64,000 nt of DNA. Source: Undibacterium sp. YM2 (GTDB taxonomy: Bacteria > Pseudomonadota > Gammaproteobacteria > Burkholderiales > Burkholderiaceae_D). Shown here in pieces: positions 40,134 through 50,223 of this stretch (its first letter is position 1; the number at the start of each line of letters is the position of its first letter). The stretch spans positions 3,658,001-3,722,000 of the forward strand of contig NZ_AP018441.1 in the NCBI RefSeq assembly GCF_009937975.1. The letters are read 5' to 3'. The position numbers were made by a program, and so were the translations under genes. Below the pieces are notes generated by a model that did no database searches, was not told the DNA's origin, and saw only the letters and a program-made list of their open reading frames with translations.

Positions 40134-40202
40134 TTTTCCTCGTCAGCAGAGCTTTTAGGCTCTGCTGCCAGATGTGCAATGCCGCGTGAAATACCGGCAA
40201 GC

Positions 40203-41846
40203 TCATTTCTTCAATATGGAACCTAGCACACCGCGAATAATTTCACGCCCCACCTGAGAACCCATGGTCCTGACCGTCGATTTGATCATGGTCTCGACCA
40301 CATTATCCTTGCGGCGCAAACCACCGCCGCCGAGCAGGTTGCCAAACACGCTTTTCAGCGTATCACCTACACCACCGCCACTTTCCTGTGCAGGCGCAGG
40401 CTGTGCCGCACGGCCTGAATTGAATACGGGACGACTTGGCGCTGCTGGTGCTGCCGGCGCAGACAAAGCCGAGGGCGCATTACCCCAGCCATTGGCATCT
40501 GCAACTGCAGGCTCTTCCCTGCTACCTGGTTGCAGATTCTCTTCTTTATCTGCGGTAGCGGCACGCGCTGCCACCCTGCCTGTCAGTTTTTCATAGGCAG
40601 ATTCGCGATCGATATGTTTTTCATACACACCGGCGACGATGGAAGTTTGCATGACTTGCTGGCGCTCATCTGCCGTTATCGCCCCTATCTGTGACGATGG
40701 CGGCACGATCAAGGCACGTTGCACGATGTTCGGCCTACCCTTATCATCAAGGAAGGAAATCAGTGCTTCGCCAACACCCAGCTCGGCAATCACCGCCGCG
40801 GTATCCAGCTTTGGATTGGGACGGAAAGTTTCTGCCGCCGCCTGCACCGCCTTTTGATCCCTGGGTGTATAGGCACGCAAGGCATGCTGGACACGGTTGC
40901 CCAATTGCCCCAGCACGGTATCAGGGATATCCAGAGGGTTTTGTGTGACGAAATACACACCCACACCCTTGGAGCGTATCAGGCGCACCACCTGCTCTAT
41001 CTTTTGCAGCAAGACCTTGGGTGCCTCATCAAACAGCAGATGGGCCTCATCAAAGAAAAACACCATCTTGGGCTGATCGACGTCACCAACCTCAGGCAAA
41101 TGTTCATACAATTCAGACAGCATCCATAGCAAAAAGGTCGAATACAGACGTGGCGATTGCAACAACTGATCTGCCGCCAGGATGTTCACAAAACCCCGGC
41201 CATCGCCGTCAGTCTGCATCATGTCATCCAGATTCAACATGGGTTCGCCAAAGAATTGCTCGCCGCCCTGCTCCGAGATCGTCAACAATGAACGCTGGAT
41301 AGCGCCGACACTGGCGGCAGAGATATTGCCATATTCGGTCTGGAATTCAGACGCATTCTCGGCCAGGTATTGCAACATGGCGCGCAAATCCTTGGTATCC
41401 AATAGCAGCAGGCCATGATCGTCGGCTATCTTGAAGGCCAGTTGCAAAACGCCCTCCTGAGTATCATTCAGATTCAGCATGCGGCCCAGCAGCAAGGGGC
41501 CGAGGTCAGATACCGTGGCACGCACCGGGTGGCCTTGCTTGCCAAACACGTCCCAGAAAGTCACCGGGCAAGCCTGCCATTTGGGTTCATCAAGTTGCAG
41601 GGCTTGCAGTCTCTGCTGGATTTTGCCCGTTGCACTGCCTGCCTTGGCCATGCCGGACAGGTCACCTTTGACGTCCGCCATGAACACCGGCACGCCTATG
41701 GCAGAAAAAGCCTGGGCCAGCGTTTGCAGGGTGACCGTCTTGCCAGTACCCGTAGCACCAGTGATACAACCATGGCGATTGGCCCAGTCTGACAATAAAT
41801 TCAAGTCGAATTCGGTGTTTTTAGCGATCAACAGAGGTTTTGACAT
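40203..41846 (-). CDS. HerA-like ATPase, DUF853 family (YjgR-type)
   Basis: A 547-residue P-loop ATPase. Walker A is [12 protein letters not shown] near residue 33, and Walker B is [13 protein letters not shown] near 254. [35 protein letters not shown] is the conserved post-Walker-B region of HerA/FtsK-like enzymes. The family is annotated as a helicase-like NTPase with no firm function. The C-terminal quarter is Ala/Pro-rich and ends in a Gly-rich helix ([14 protein letters not shown]). I chose the ATG at 41846 ([10 protein letters not shown]). The frame reaches a GTG at 41885. It is divergent from yebC. Confidence 0.88.
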   Translation of the reverse strand: MSKPLLIAKNTEFDLNLLSDWANRHGCITGATGTGKTVTLQTLAQAFSAIGVPVFMADVKGDLSGMAKAGSATGKIQQRLQALQLDEPKWQACPVTFWDVFGKQGHPVRATVSDLGPLLLGRMLNLNDTQEGVLQLAFKIADDHGLLLLDTKDLRAMLQYLAENASEFQTEYGNISAASVGAIQRSLLTISEQGGEQFFGEPMLNLDDMMQTDGDGRGFVNILAADQLLQSPRLYSTFLLWMLSELYEHLPEVGDVDQPKMVFFFDEAHLLFDEAPKVLLQKIEQVVRLIRSKGVGVYFVTQNPLDIPDTVLGQLGNRVQHALRAYTPRDQKAVQAAAETFRPNPKLDTAAVIAELGVGEALISFLDDKGRPNIVQRALIVPPSSQIGAITADERQQVMQTSIVAGVYEKHIDRESAYEKLTGRVAARAATADKEENLQPGSREEPAVADANGWGNAPSALSAPAAPAAPSRPVFNSGRAAQPAPAQESGGGVGDTLKSVFGNLLGGGGLRRKDNVVETMIKSTVRTMGSQVGREIIRGVLGSILKK

Positions 41847-41887
41847 AGTTTTGGAGGGTGATTTGGGGAAGTCGGTCGGTGCCACTA

Positions 41888-41896
41888 TGGTAAAAT
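41888..41896 (+). promoter_or_regulatory. Candidate extended -10 for yebC
   Basis: TGGTAAAAT is an extended -10 about 80 bp before the yebC ATG. No good -35 is present. Confidence 0.3.
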
Positions 41897-41976
41897 ACTG
41901 GTCTTCATTATAAAACCAAGCCAGGCAAAATTGCCGCCCTCAGGGTGAGCTATTGTCAATTCAGGAAAGAGCGATC

Positions 41977-42702
41977 ATGGCAGGACATAGTAAATGGGCC
42001 AATATCAAGCATAAAAAAGCAGCAACTGATGCCAAACGCGGCAAGATATGGACGCGTCTGATCAAGGAGATCACGGTTGCAGCACGCATGGGTGGTGAGG
42101 ATGTCGATTCCAACCCGCGCCTGCGTCTGGCAGTAGACAAGGCGGCTGACGCCAATATGCCAAAAGAAAACGTCACGCGCGCGATACAACGCGGCGCGGG
42201 CACACTGGAAGGCGCAAATTACGAAGAAGTACGTTATGAAGGTTATGGCATAGGCGGTGCCGCCATTGTCGTCGATTGCATGACCGACAACCGCGTACGC
42301 ACCGTGGCTGAAGTACGCCATGCCTTCAACAAATACGGTGGCAATATGGGTACTGAAGGCTCGGTTGCCTTTTTGTTCCAGCATTGCGGCCAAATGTTCT
42401 TTGCCCCAGGCACGAATGAAGATGCACTGATGGAAGCTGCCCTGGAAGCGGGCGCTGACGATGTCATTACAGATGAAGAAGGCGGTATCGAAGTCATCTG
42501 CGCACCATTCAGCCTGTCTGACCTGCGTGCCAGCCTGGAAAAAGCCGGTTTCAAGGCAGAAGTTGCTGAAGTCGTCATGAAACCAAATACTGAGACCGTA
42601 TTTGCCGGTGATGAAGGTATCAAGATGCAAAAACTGCTGGACGCCCTCGAAAACCTCGACGATGTACAAGAAGTATTCACCAACGCCATCATAGAAGATT
42701 AA
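41977..42702 (+). CDS. yebC: YebC/PmpR family DNA-binding regulator
   Basis: A 241-residue member of the YebC family. The universal N-terminus [22 protein letters not shown] fixes the start at 41977, with AGGAAAGAG upstream. [24 protein letters not shown] and [11 protein letters not shown] are family signatures. Homologues act as DNA-binding regulators, and some as factors that relieve ribosome stalling at polyproline. It is the first gene of the rightward yebC-purD-hemF-nadD-rsfS-rlmH-maf-rng series, and purD starts 1 base after its stop. Confidence 0.96.
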   Translation: MAGHSKWANIKHKKAATDAKRGKIWTRLIKEITVAARMGGEDVDSNPRLRLAVDKAADANMPKENVTRAIQRGAGTLEGANYEEVRYEGYGIGGAAIVVDCMTDNRVRTVAEVRHAFNKYGGNMGTEGSVAFLFQHCGQMFFAPGTNEDALMEAALEAGADDVITDEEGGIEVICAPFSLSDLRASLEKAGFKAEVAEVVMKPNTETVFAGDEGIKMQKLLDALENLDDVQEVFTNAIIED

Positions 42703-42703
42703 G

Positions 42704-43978
42704 ATGAAATTACTCGTAGTCGGCTCTGGTGGCCGTGAACATGCCCTCGCCTGGAAACTCGCACAATCTGAACGCGTACAAACCATTTTTGTCGCCCCCG
42801 GCAATGGTGGTACCGCTGCTGACAGCCGCCTGAAAAACATCAACATCACAGACCCGGCAGCATTGGCAGACTTTGCCGAGCAAGAAAACATAGGCATTAC
42901 CGTAGTCGGCCCTGAAGTGCCGCTGGCTGCCGGCATCGTCAATATTTTCCGTGACCGTGGCCTGAAAATCTTTGGCCCGAGCAAAGAAGCTGCACAGCTG
43001 GAAAGCTCCAAGGATTTCGCCAAGGCTTTCATGCACAGGCATGCTATCCCTACGGCTGAATACCAGACTTTCTCTGAGCTGGCACCTGCGCACGACTATA
43101 TCAATGCCAAGGGCGCACCTATTGTCATCAAGGCCGACGGCCTGGCGGCTGGTAAAGGTGTAGTCGTTGCCATGACGGTTGAAGAAGCCCATGCAGCAGT
43201 CGATATGATGTTGTCTGACAATAAGCTCGGTGATGCTGGCGCACGCGTCGTCATTGAAGAGTTTCTGGCAGGTGAAGAAGCCAGTTTCATCGTCATGGTT
43301 GATGGCAAGAATATTTTGCCACTGGCAACCAGCCAGGACCATAAGCGCCTGCTCGACAATGATGAAGGCCCGAATACAGGCGGCATGGGTGCCTACTCCC
43401 CTGCCCCTATCGTGACGCCACAACTGCATGCACGCGTCATGCGCGAAATTATCGTGCCAACGGTACAAGGCATGGCCAAAGACGGCATCGTATTTACCGG
43501 CTTTTTGTATGCAGGCCTGATGATTGATGACCAGGGCAATCCAAAAACCCTGGAATTCAACTGCCGCATGGGTGACCCGGAAACCCAGCCTATCATGGCG
43601 CGCCTGAAAACAGATTTGCTGCACGTGGTTGAACACGCAGTCAATGGCACTCTCGATACGGTAGAACTGGAATGGGACAGGCGTACCGCCATGGGTGTCG
43701 TCATGGCCGCTGCTGGTTACCCTGATGCGCCTCGCAAAGGTGACAAGATCACCGGCATCCCGGCAGAAACAGCAGATACCGTGACCTTCCATGCGGGCAC
43801 ATCTCTCAATGAAAAGACCTTGAACGTGACCGGTGGCCGTGTGTTGTGCGTGGTTGGCCTGGGCGACACCGTCAAACTGGCGCAAAAACATGCGTATGAC
43901 GTAGTGGAAAAAATCCATTTCGACGGCATGCAATACCGCCGCGACATAGGCTGGCGTGCGCTAAACCGCAAGCATTAA
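42704..43978 (+). CDS. purD: Phosphoribosylamine-glycine ligase
   Basis: Second step of purine synthesis: joins glycine to phosphoribosylamine using ATP. The 424-residue ATP-grasp enzyme begins MKLLVVGSGGREHALAWKLA. It carries IKADGLAAGKGVVVA (ATP-grasp loop), DHKRLLDNDEGPNTGGMGAYSP (family signature) and ECNC-equivalent LEFNCRMGDPETQ (metal and substrate site). It is almost contiguous with yebC, implying coupled translation. Confidence 0.98.
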   Translation: MKLLVVGSGGREHALAWKLAQSERVQTIFVAPGNGGTAADSRLKNINITDPAALADFAEQENIGITVVGPEVPLAAGIVNIFRDRGLKIFGPSKEAAQLESSKDFAKAFMHRHAIPTAEYQTFSELAPAHDYINAKGAPIVIKADGLAAGKGVVVAMTVEEAHAAVDMMLSDNKLGDAGARVVIEEFLAGEEASFIVMVDGKNILPLATSQDHKRLLDNDEGPNTGGMGAYSPAPIVTPQLHARVMREIIVPTVQGMAKDGIVFTGFLYAGLMIDDQGNPKTLEFNCRMGDPETQPIMARLKTDLLHVVEHAVNGTLDTVELEWDRRTAMGVVMAAAGYPDAPRKGDKITGIPAETADTVTFHAGTSLNEKTLNVTGGRVLCVVGLGDTVKLAQKHAYDVVEKIHFDGMQYRRDIGWRALNRKH

Positions 43979-44086
43979 TCCTTGCCAGGCGTACATGTTT
44001 CATGTGCGCCACCGATCTTTTAAAGCGGGTTGAGAATAGTCCAAAGACTAGTCCAGCCCCTTACGTTTTTTAGAGTAGATAGCAGA

Positions 44087-44986
44087 ATGACAGATACACT
44101 TGCGGTTAAAAACTACTTCCTGGGCTTGCAGGCTGCTATAGTCGCGGCTCTCGAAGAAGTTGATGGCCATACTTTTATTACCGATAGCTGGGAACGCCCG
44201 GAAGGCGGTGGCGGTATCTCGCGTGTGATAGAAGAAGGCAAGGTATTTGAACGTGGTGGCGTCAATTTCTCCCATGTCATGGGTAAAAACCTGCCGCCAT
44301 CCGCCGCTGCAGCCCGCCCTGAGCTGGCTGGCCGTCAATGGGAAGCCATGGGTGTCTCACTGGTTCTGCATCCACGCAACCCGTATGCACCTACCGTGCA
44401 CATGAATGTACGATTTTTCACCACCCGAGCCGAAGGGCAGGAAGATGTCTGGTGGTTTGGCGGCGGCATGGACTTGACACCGTATTACGGTTTTACAGAA
44501 GATGCGGTGCATTTCCACCAAACCTGTAAAATGGCGGTCCAGCCTTATGGTGCAGACTTGCATGCCCGCTTCAAGAAATGGTGCGACGAGTATTTTTACC
44601 TGAAACACCGTAAAGAAGCGCGTGGCGTCGGCGGCATCTTCTTTGATGATTTCAATGAGCAGGATTTTGCCAGCAGTTTTGCCATGATGCGTAGTGTGGG
44701 TGATGCCTTTATCCCGGCTTATCGCCCTATCCTGGAACGTCGCAAAGACCAGGAGTATGGCGAACGTGAACGTGATTTCCAGGCTTATCGCCGTGGCCGC
44801 TATGTAGAGTTCAACCTGGTATTTGACCGCGGCACGCATTTTGGCCTGCAGTCTGGCGGCAGGACAGAGTCCATACTGATGTCCATGCCCCCCATCGTCA
44901 AATGGCGCTATGACTGGAAACCGGAGGCAGGTAGCCCGGAAGCAGCACTGGCTACAGACTTTTTGGTACACCGGGAATGGTTATAG
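44087..44986 (+). CDS. hemF: Oxygen-dependent coproporphyrinogen III oxidase
   Basis: Oxidatively decarboxylates coproporphyrinogen III to protoporphyrinogen IX in haem synthesis, using O2. The 299-residue length is normal. [39 protein letters not shown] and [25 protein letters not shown] are the family signature blocks. The start at 44087 ([11 protein letters not shown]) fits homologues, while the frame continues to 44030. Its last 10 bases overlap nadD. Confidence 0.97.
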   Translation: MTDTLAVKNYFLGLQAAIVAALEEVDGHTFITDSWERPEGGGGISRVIEEGKVFERGGVNFSHVMGKNLPPSAAAARPELAGRQWEAMGVSLVLHPRNPYAPTVHMNVRFFTTRAEGQEDVWWFGGGMDLTPYYGFTEDAVHFHQTCKMAVQPYGADLHARFKKWCDEYFYLKHRKEARGVGGIFFDDFNEQDFASSFAMMRSVGDAFIPAYRPILERRKDQEYGERERDFQAYRRGRYVEFNLVFDRGTHFGLQSGGRTESILMSMPPIVKWRYDWKPEAGSPEAALATDFLVHREWL

Positions 44987-45678
44987 AAACTGCGGAAACT
45001 GCGGAAACTACGGAAACTGCACCACCACCTTGTATCCTGGTACTTGGTGGCAGCTTTGACCCTGTGCATCTGGGGCATGTCGCCCTTGCCCATAGCCTGG
45101 CGACGGCATTGCAGCCGGATGAATTGCGCATCATTCCCGTAGGCCAGCAATGGCAAAAAAATGAGTTGCAAGCTACAGCAACACAAAGACTGGCCATGCT
45201 GAAGCTGGCTTTTGAAGACTGGCAACTCTGCCCTGTCAGGATAGATGAGCAAGAAATCATCCGCGCAGAACAGGGTAAAAGTAATTACACCATCGATACC
45301 TTGCACCAGCTACGCAGAGAAGTTGGCGATGAGGCATCACTGGTATTTGCCATGGGTGCAGATCAGTTGCAAAATTTGCACACCTGGCGCAATTGGCAGG
45401 CCTTGCTTGAAGTAGCACATTTGTGTGCCGCATCACGCCCGGGTTTCAGCCTCGATATCAGCAGCCCCGACATTGCTGACATCTGGAAGAAAAATGCCAT
45501 CAGCGCCCTGGAAATGCGCACACGGCCAGCCGGTGGCACTTATCTGGAGAGAAATCTGGCGCAAGATGTATCTGCGACCCAACTACGTACTGAATTAAAA
45601 CAGCATAACCCGACAACAAGATTGCTAGTCCCGCACAAGGTGCTAGACTACCTACAACAACAAACTATCTACCAATAA
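44977..45678 (+). CDS. nadD: Nicotinate-nucleotide adenylyltransferase
   Basis: Adenylates nicotinate mononucleotide to deamido-NAD in NAD synthesis. [11 protein letters not shown] at about residues 24-34 is the nucleotidyltransferase signature, and VSATQLR near the C-terminus is the second (ISxTxxR). The protein has an atypical 20-residue N-terminal extension, [17 protein letters not shown], encoded by a 9-bp tandem repeat. No alternative start codon lies closer to the domain, so the extension appears real. The start overlaps the hemF stop by 10 bases. Confidence 0.94.
   Translation: MVIETAETAETTETAPPPCILVLGGSFDPVHLGHVALAHSLATALQPDELRIIPVGQQWQKNELQATATQRLAMLKLAFEDWQLCPVRIDEQEIIRAEQGKSNYTIDTLHQLRREVGDEASLVFAMGADQLQNLHTWRNWQALLEVAHLCAASRPGFSLDISSPDIADIWKKNAISALEMRTRPAGGTYLERNLAQDVSATQLRTELKQHNPTTRLLVPHKVLDYLQQQTIYQ
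44986..45021 (+). repeat. Four tandem 9-bp repeats in nadD
   Basis: GAAACTGCG, GAAACTGCG, GAAACTACG and GAAACTGCA in tandem, encoding ETA/ETT units just after the nadD start. Copy-number change would keep the frame. Confidence 0.9.
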
Positions 45679-45683
45679 AAAAT

Positions 45684-46436
45684 ATGGATATTAAAAAACT
45701 GCAAACCCTGGTCGTTGACGCTCTGGAAGACGTCAAGGCACAAGACATACAATTGTTTGAAACCTCTCACCTGACCAGCCTGTTTGACCGTGTTTGTATC
45801 GCCTCTGGTACATCCAACCGCCAAACCAAGGCTCTGGCCGCGTCCGTACGCGACAAAGTCAAGGAAAACGGCGGCACTATCGTCAGTATGGAAGGTGAAG
45901 CGACTGGCGAATGGGTACTGGTCGATCTGGGTGACATCGTCGTCCACATCATGCAGCCAGCCATCCGCGCTTACTACCGTCTCGAAGAGTTATGGGGCGA
46001 CAAACCGGTAAAACTCGGTGCAGCCAAGCGCACATCCGGCAAAAAAACCGAAGCTGCTGATGCTGATGAAGCCAGCGACAAGCCTAAGCGCGTCCGTAAA
46101 GTGGCTGGCAAAGCTGCTCCGCTGGAAGTCACGCATGACATGATGGCCATCCAGACCACGCTGGAAGATGAAAAGAAACCAGCGCGCAAACCACGCGTCA
46201 GCAAAACTACTGGCGATGCTGATGGCAAGCCAGCACGCAAACCGGCAGCCCGCAAAGCTGCTGATGGCACTGCTGCTGCAAAACCTGCCAAGATACCAAC
46301 TGGTGCCCGCGTTAAAGTAGCAGCAACTAAAACTGCGGTTGCCTCTGCCAAGCAAGCCGCAGAAAAACGCACTGCCAATGCTGCTGCAACGCCAGCAAAA
46401 CGCGCTCCGGCACGTAAGAAAGCAGCAGAGGAATAA
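45684..46436 (+). CDS. rsfS: Ribosomal silencing factor RsfS with long basic tail
   Basis: The N-terminal 111 residues are a normal RsfS/Iojap domain (DIQLFETSHLTSLFDRVCIASG, GEWVLVDLGDIVVHIM, AYYRLEELWGD). It binds ribosomal protein uL14 and blocks subunit joining in starvation. Residues 112-250 are an extra tail rich in Lys, Ala, Pro and Arg (KRAPARKKAAEE at the end), resembling histone-H1-like or PAKKA-type nucleic-acid-binding tails. The family is usually 105-130 residues. Position between nadD and rlmH is the standard one. Confidence 0.95.
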   Translation: MDIKKLQTLVVDALEDVKAQDIQLFETSHLTSLFDRVCIASGTSNRQTKALAASVRDKVKENGGTIVSMEGEATGEWVLVDLGDIVVHIMQPAIRAYYRLEELWGDKPVKLGAAKRTSGKKTEAADADEASDKPKRVRKVAGKAAPLEVTHDMMAIQTTLEDEKKPARKPRVSKTTGDADGKPARKPAARKAADGTAAAKPAKIPTGARVKVAATKTAVASAKQAAEKRTANAAATPAKRAPARKKAAEE

Positions 46437-46457
46437 TTCTCTGTTACAGTACTATTT

Positions 46458-46487
46458 CAAATGGCTGCCTCGTGCAGCCATTTGTTT
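46458..46487 (+). terminator. Hairpin with short T tract after rsfS
   Basis: CAAATGGCTGC and GCAGCCATTTG arms with loop CTCGT, followed by TTT. It may attenuate transcription between rsfS and rlmH. Confidence 0.5.
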
Positions 46488-46534
46488 AAGCAGACCAGGT
46501 TTCAATCTACTACTTGCAGCAAACAGACACAAAC

Positions 46535-47005
46535 ATGCAATTGATCATCGCCGCCGTCGGTCACAAAATGCCCTCCTGGATAGAAACAGGCTTTCAGGAG
46601 TATGCCAAGCGCATGCCGCCAGAATGCCGCGTCATCCTCAAGGAAATCAAACCGGTAGAACGCTCGGGCAGCAAAACTGCTGAAACCGTCATGGCTCTTG
46701 AGCGTACCAAAATCGAGGCTGTAATACCCAAGAATGCCCGCATAGTCGCCCTGGATGAGCGCGGCAAAGACTGGACCAGCGTCGCCCTGTCGCAAAACCT
46801 CACGCAATGGCAGCAGGATGGTCGCGATGTGGTCTTCATCATCGGTGGCGCCGATGGTCTGGATGCGGAATTCAAGGCCAGGGCCGATACCCTGATACGC
46901 ATCTCCAGCCTGACCCTGCCGCATGGCATGGTACGGGTGCTACTAGCAGAACAGCTATACCGCGCCTGGTCAATTACCCAGAACCACCCTTATCACCGGG
47001 TATAA
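46535..47005 (+). CDS. rlmH: 23S rRNA (pseudouridine1915-N3)-methyltransferase
   Basis: Methylates pseudouridine 1915 of 23S rRNA in the assembled ribosome. A SPOUT-fold enzyme of 156 residues. The start at 46535 gives [16 protein letters not shown], the usual N-terminus. [19 protein letters not shown] (SAM-binding knot) and the C-terminal [14 protein letters not shown] are diagnostic. No strong ribosome-binding site is visible. It follows rsfS, as in many bacteria. Confidence 0.96.
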   Translation: MQLIIAAVGHKMPSWIETGFQEYAKRMPPECRVILKEIKPVERSGSKTAETVMALERTKIEAVIPKNARIVALDERGKDWTSVALSQNLTQWQQDGRDVVFIIGGADGLDAEFKARADTLIRISSLTLPHGMVRVLLAEQLYRAWSITQNHPYHRV

Positions 47006-47025
47006 GTCATACCAAGGAGACCGCC

Positions 47026-47643
47026 ATGCTAAAAGAAAATAAAATCTACCTGGCATCAAAAAGCCCAAGACGCCGCGAACTGCTGCACCAGGCAGGCATA
47101 GAGTTTGACCTCTTGCTGCTGCGTGATGCCCCACCACGCGGGCCAGATGTAACCGAGATTGTCTTGCCCGGCGAAGCACCAGAAGCCTATGTCAGCCGTG
47201 TCACCCAGGAAAAAGCAGACAAGGCATGGGAAATCATGCATCTGCGCAAAATGCTGCCACGCCCAGTGCTCGCCGCCGATACCACCGTCGTACTCGGCAA
47301 GCAAATACTGGGCAAACCCGCCGACAAGCAAGAAGCCATACAAATGCTCAGCATGCTGGCAGGCCAGACGCATCAGGTACTGACCAGCATCGCCGTGCAT
47401 TCTGCCCTGGGCAGTGCCGCCGTCACGCAGTGCTCAGAAGTCAGCTTTGCCAACCTCGATGAACAGCAGATACTGGCCTACTGCAATAGCAATGAACCCT
47501 ATGATAAAGCCGGTGGCTATGGCATACAGGGCGCCGCCGCCCGTTTTATTTCACACATCAAAGGGAGTTATTCTGGCATCATGGGATTACCCTTATTTGA
47601 AACCTGCCAGTTACTGCGTCAGGCAGGTATCTTTATTCCCTAA
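47026..47643 (+). CDS. maf: Maf family nucleoside-triphosphate pyrophosphatase
   Basis: A house-cleaning pyrophosphatase of 205 residues that hydrolyses non-canonical or dTTP/UTP-type nucleotides. LASKSPRRRELLHQAGI at the N-terminus, AADTTVVLGKQILGKP, and EPYDKAGGYGIQG are family motifs. AAGGAGA lies 5 bp before the ATG at 47026 and settles the start. The open frame extends upstream through rlmH but has no supporting similarity there. Confidence 0.95.
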   Translation: MLKENKIYLASKSPRRRELLHQAGIEFDLLLLRDAPPRGPDVTEIVLPGEAPEAYVSRVTQEKADKAWEIMHLRKMLPRPVLAADTTVVLGKQILGKPADKQEAIQMLSMLAGQTHQVLTSIAVHSALGSAAVTQCSEVSFANLDEQQILAYCNSNEPYDKAGGYGIQGAAARFISHIKGSYSGIMGLPLFETCQLLRQAGIFIP

Positions 47644-47664
47644 ATTGAAGTATTAGAGAAGCTT

Positions 47665-49137
47665 ATGAGCGAAAACCTCCTCATCAATATCACCCCACAA
47701 GAAACCCGCGTTGCCCTGATGTTCCAGGGTGCGGTACAAGAACTCCATATAGAACGTACATTGTCACGCGGCCTGGTTGGCAATATCTACCTGGGCAAAG
47801 TCGTACGCGTCTTGCCTGGCATGCAGTCTGCGTTTATTGACATAGGCTTGGAACGCGCCGCCTTCCTCCATGTTGCCGACATCTGGGATGCCCGCCCTCA
47901 GGATGCCAATGGCAATACCAATGCGCCACTGACACCGATAGAAAAACTGCTGTTCGATGGTCAATCGGTCACCGTGCAAGTCGTCAAAGACCCGATAGGC
48001 ACCAAAGGTGCACGCCTCTCTACCCAGATTTCCATCGCAGGCCGCATGCTGGTCTACCTGCCGCAAGATTCACATATCGGTATCTCGCAAAAAATAGAAA
48101 ACGAAGCAGAACGCGAGGCTCTGCGCACCAAGGTACAAAACCTGCAGCAAGTAGATGAAAAAGGTGGTTTCATCGTCCGCACCATGGCAGAAGATGCCTC
48201 GGATGAAGACCTCAAAGCCGACGTTGATTACCTGCGCCGCACCTGGTCCACCATACTGCAGTTAGCCAAGACCCAGCCACCAACGACCCTGCTGTACCAG
48301 GACCTTAATCTGGCACAACGTGTCTTGCGCGACTTCGTCAATGAAGAAACCGACAGCATACAAGTCGATTCGCGTGAAAATTACATCATGCTGCAAGAGT
48401 TTGCGACGCACTATATGCCATCCGTACTCGGCAAGCTGCAACACTACATAGGTGAGCGCCCGCTGTTTGACTTGCATGGCGTAGAAGAAGAAATCGAAAG
48501 AGCTTTGGGCCGCCGTGTCGATCTGAAGTCTGGTGGTTACCTCATCGTCGACCAGACCGAGGCCATGACTACCATTGACGTCAACACCGGCAGCTTCGTC
48601 GCTGGCCGCAATTTCGATGACACCATCTTCAAGACCAACCTCGAAGCCGCCCACGCCATCGCCCGTCAGCTGCGCCTGCGCAATCTCGGCGGCATCATCA
48701 TTCTCGACATCATCGATATGGAGAATGAAGAACACAAGGTAGCCGTGCTGGCCGAACTCAACAAGGCCCTGTCACGCGACCGCACCAAACTCTCAGTATC
48801 CGGCTTCTCTGCCCTGGGCCTGGTAGAAGTCACCCGCAAACGCACACGCGAATCACTCGCCCATGTGCTATGCGAACCCTGCCCAGCCTGCAGCGGCAAA
48901 GGCCAGGTAAAAACCGCCCGCACCATCTGCTACGAAATCCTGCGCGAACTGCTGCGCGAAGCCAAACAATTCAACCCCAGAGAATTCCGCATCATGGCTT
49001 CACAAGTCGTGGTCGACATGTTCCTCGAAGAAGAATCCCAACACCTGGCCATGCTGGGTGACTTCATCGGCAAACCGATTTCACTGCAAGTCGAAAGTGT
49101 GTTTCATCAGGAGCAGTACGATATTATTTTGATGTGA
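47665..49137 (+). CDS. rng: Ribonuclease G
   Basis: Endoribonuclease of the RNase E/G family that trims 16S rRNA 5' ends and degrades mRNAs. The 490-residue length is typical. An S1-like domain lies at about residues 35-130 (GNIYLGKVVRVLPGMQSAFIDIG). The catalytic metal site is in TTIDVNTGSFVAGRN and GIIILDIIDM. The zinc-link CEPCPACSGKG near 410 supports dimerisation. It ends the conserved series, and a weak imperfect hairpin without T run follows at 49170-49212. Confidence 0.97.
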   Translation: MSENLLINITPQETRVALMFQGAVQELHIERTLSRGLVGNIYLGKVVRVLPGMQSAFIDIGLERAAFLHVADIWDARPQDANGNTNAPLTPIEKLLFDGQSVTVQVVKDPIGTKGARLSTQISIAGRMLVYLPQDSHIGISQKIENEAEREALRTKVQNLQQVDEKGGFIVRTMAEDASDEDLKADVDYLRRTWSTILQLAKTQPPTTLLYQDLNLAQRVLRDFVNEETDSIQVDSRENYIMLQEFATHYMPSVLGKLQHYIGERPLFDLHGVEEEIERALGRRVDLKSGGYLIVDQTEAMTTIDVNTGSFVAGRNFDDTIFKTNLEAAHAIARQLRLRNLGGIIILDIIDMENEEHKVAVLAELNKALSRDRTKLSVSGFSALGLVEVTRKRTRESLAHVLCEPCPACSGKGQVKTARTICYEILRELLREAKQFNPREFRIMASQVVVDMFLEEESQHLAMLGDFIGKPISLQVESVFHQEQYDIILM

Positions 49138-49266
49138 TGCGCGATACAGAGTACTCAGAATAAGACCCTTGAATCTCTTCATGTCGGCCCAGCCAAGGCA
49201 TGAAGGGATTCATGCGCCTGCACCAAACTTCACTCGTTCAAATCAAGCAATACATCTATGTGATCC

Positions 49267-49902
49267 ATGAGTACTCCACCACCCAGCCCAAGACTATTCG
49301 TTATTTTTGCCAAGGAAGCGCATGTAGCAGCAATCTTCGCACGGGGACCAACCAACTGGTTTCACGTCATTCGCTGGGATACCCGCAACGACGTCTTTGA
49401 ATCTGGTGCATGGATGCGCGGCCGCTTATACCCTCAACGTTGCGACCTGTCGCCAGATGGAGAACTGTTACTCTATTTTGTGTTTCAGAAGCGACGCGGC
49501 TACACGAGCTATGAATCATCCTGGACAGCTGTCAGTCGCCTGCCCTGGCTACATGCGCTAGGACTCTGGCCACAGGGCCATACTTGGGGTGGTGGCGGTT
49601 ATTTTATAACGAACCGCATAATTTCCCTCGAAAACGGTCGTTCGTGTAAAGCTCACCCTGAGCATATTCCTCTTGGACTGGAAGTTATTTCCAGCGGTGG
49701 AGAACGCAAATCATCCAGTAATGAAGTGGCAGGAGCAGAATGGTCAGGCCGCGACCAACGCAATCGCCTGATCTTTACAGCCAATGGAAAATTGCACTGG
49801 CAGCGAGATGATCAGACTGTGCAGGTGTTAGCCGACTTCAACGGCGATAAACCCGACCCGCGCGATGCGCCAGAATGGGCTAAGCGATCACTGGTGGACT
49901 AA
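49267..49902 (+). CDS. Hypothetical protein, 211 residues
   Basis: Not recognised. MSTPPPSPRLFVIFAKEAHV opens a soluble-looking, aromatic-rich protein. It contains a repeated pattern of short beta-strands (DLSPDGELLLYFVFQKRRGY, then WTAVSRLPWLHALGLWP and GGGGYF), and ends in a charged RQRNRLIF-type strand and KPDPRDAPEWAKRSLVD. There is no signal peptide or membrane helix. The DLSPDGELL and FTANGKLHW segments faintly recall beta-propeller blades. It follows rng by 129 bp, probably as a separate unit. Confidence 0.65.
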   Translation: MSTPPPSPRLFVIFAKEAHVAAIFARGPTNWFHVIRWDTRNDVFESGAWMRGRLYPQRCDLSPDGELLLYFVFQKRRGYTSYESSWTAVSRLPWLHALGLWPQGHTWGGGGYFITNRIISLENGRSCKAHPEHIPLGLEVISSGGERKSSSNEVAGAEWSGRDQRNRLIFTANGKLHWQRDDQTVQVLADFNGDKPDPRDAPEWAKRSLVD

Positions 49903-50223
49903 TCTCCAACACGCATCGGGCGATCAGTCTCTTAAATCGTATAGTCTCAGCATCCCTGGCTGATTCTGGTTTCCAATCAAGCAGGCCCAGCCTTTCCTAC
50001 TGATGCAAGTTATTCCCAAACTAGAATCATGCTGCTGCGCTGCACAATGCAGCAAATGTTGATTGCACATTGCCATAATAGATGATATTTTTTAGGCAAC
50101 ACCTATCGAAGCAATTTGTTCGCCAGAGTAAAGTTGCAGAATTTGGATTCACCGCTTTTCAGAGTACCGAAACCGCGTTTCATTTTTCCCTGTCCGCAAG
50201 TTTTATCAAAGCAAGGAGCTATC
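49903..50223. other. Intergenic region with a palindromic operator candidate
   Basis: No gene is seen in this stretch. It contains the palindrome listed at 50039-50053, then an AT-rich promoter-like patch (TTGATT at 50059, CATAAT about 10 bp further on) and a long leader to the 103-residue gene. Confidence 0.5.
50039..50053. promoter_or_regulatory. Palindrome GCTGCACAATGCAGC, PhaR-like operator candidate
   Basis: The arms GCTGCA and TGCAGC surround CAA. The TGCA/GCAGC composition recalls operators in front of phasin genes that bind the PHA regulator PhaR in other bacteria. This is from memory and not verified. Confidence 0.35.

Noticed and set aside
41956..43032. Minus-strand 358-codon frame across yebC and purD
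   Set aside because: It is antisense to two conserved genes and has no recognisable domain.
42710..43933. Minus-strand 407-codon frame antisense to purD
   Set aside because: It mirrors the whole purD gene in an opposite frame and has an implausible Cys/His/Phe composition.
46807..47025. Upstream extension of maf through rlmH
   Set aside because: AAGGAGA directly before the ATG at 47026 and the family N-terminus LASKSPRRRELL show that the gene starts there.
49170..49212. Hairpin after rng considered as a terminator
   Set aside because: The stem TGAATCTCTTCATG/CATGAAGGGATTCA is good, but the loop is long and no T run follows, so I did not list it as a terminator.
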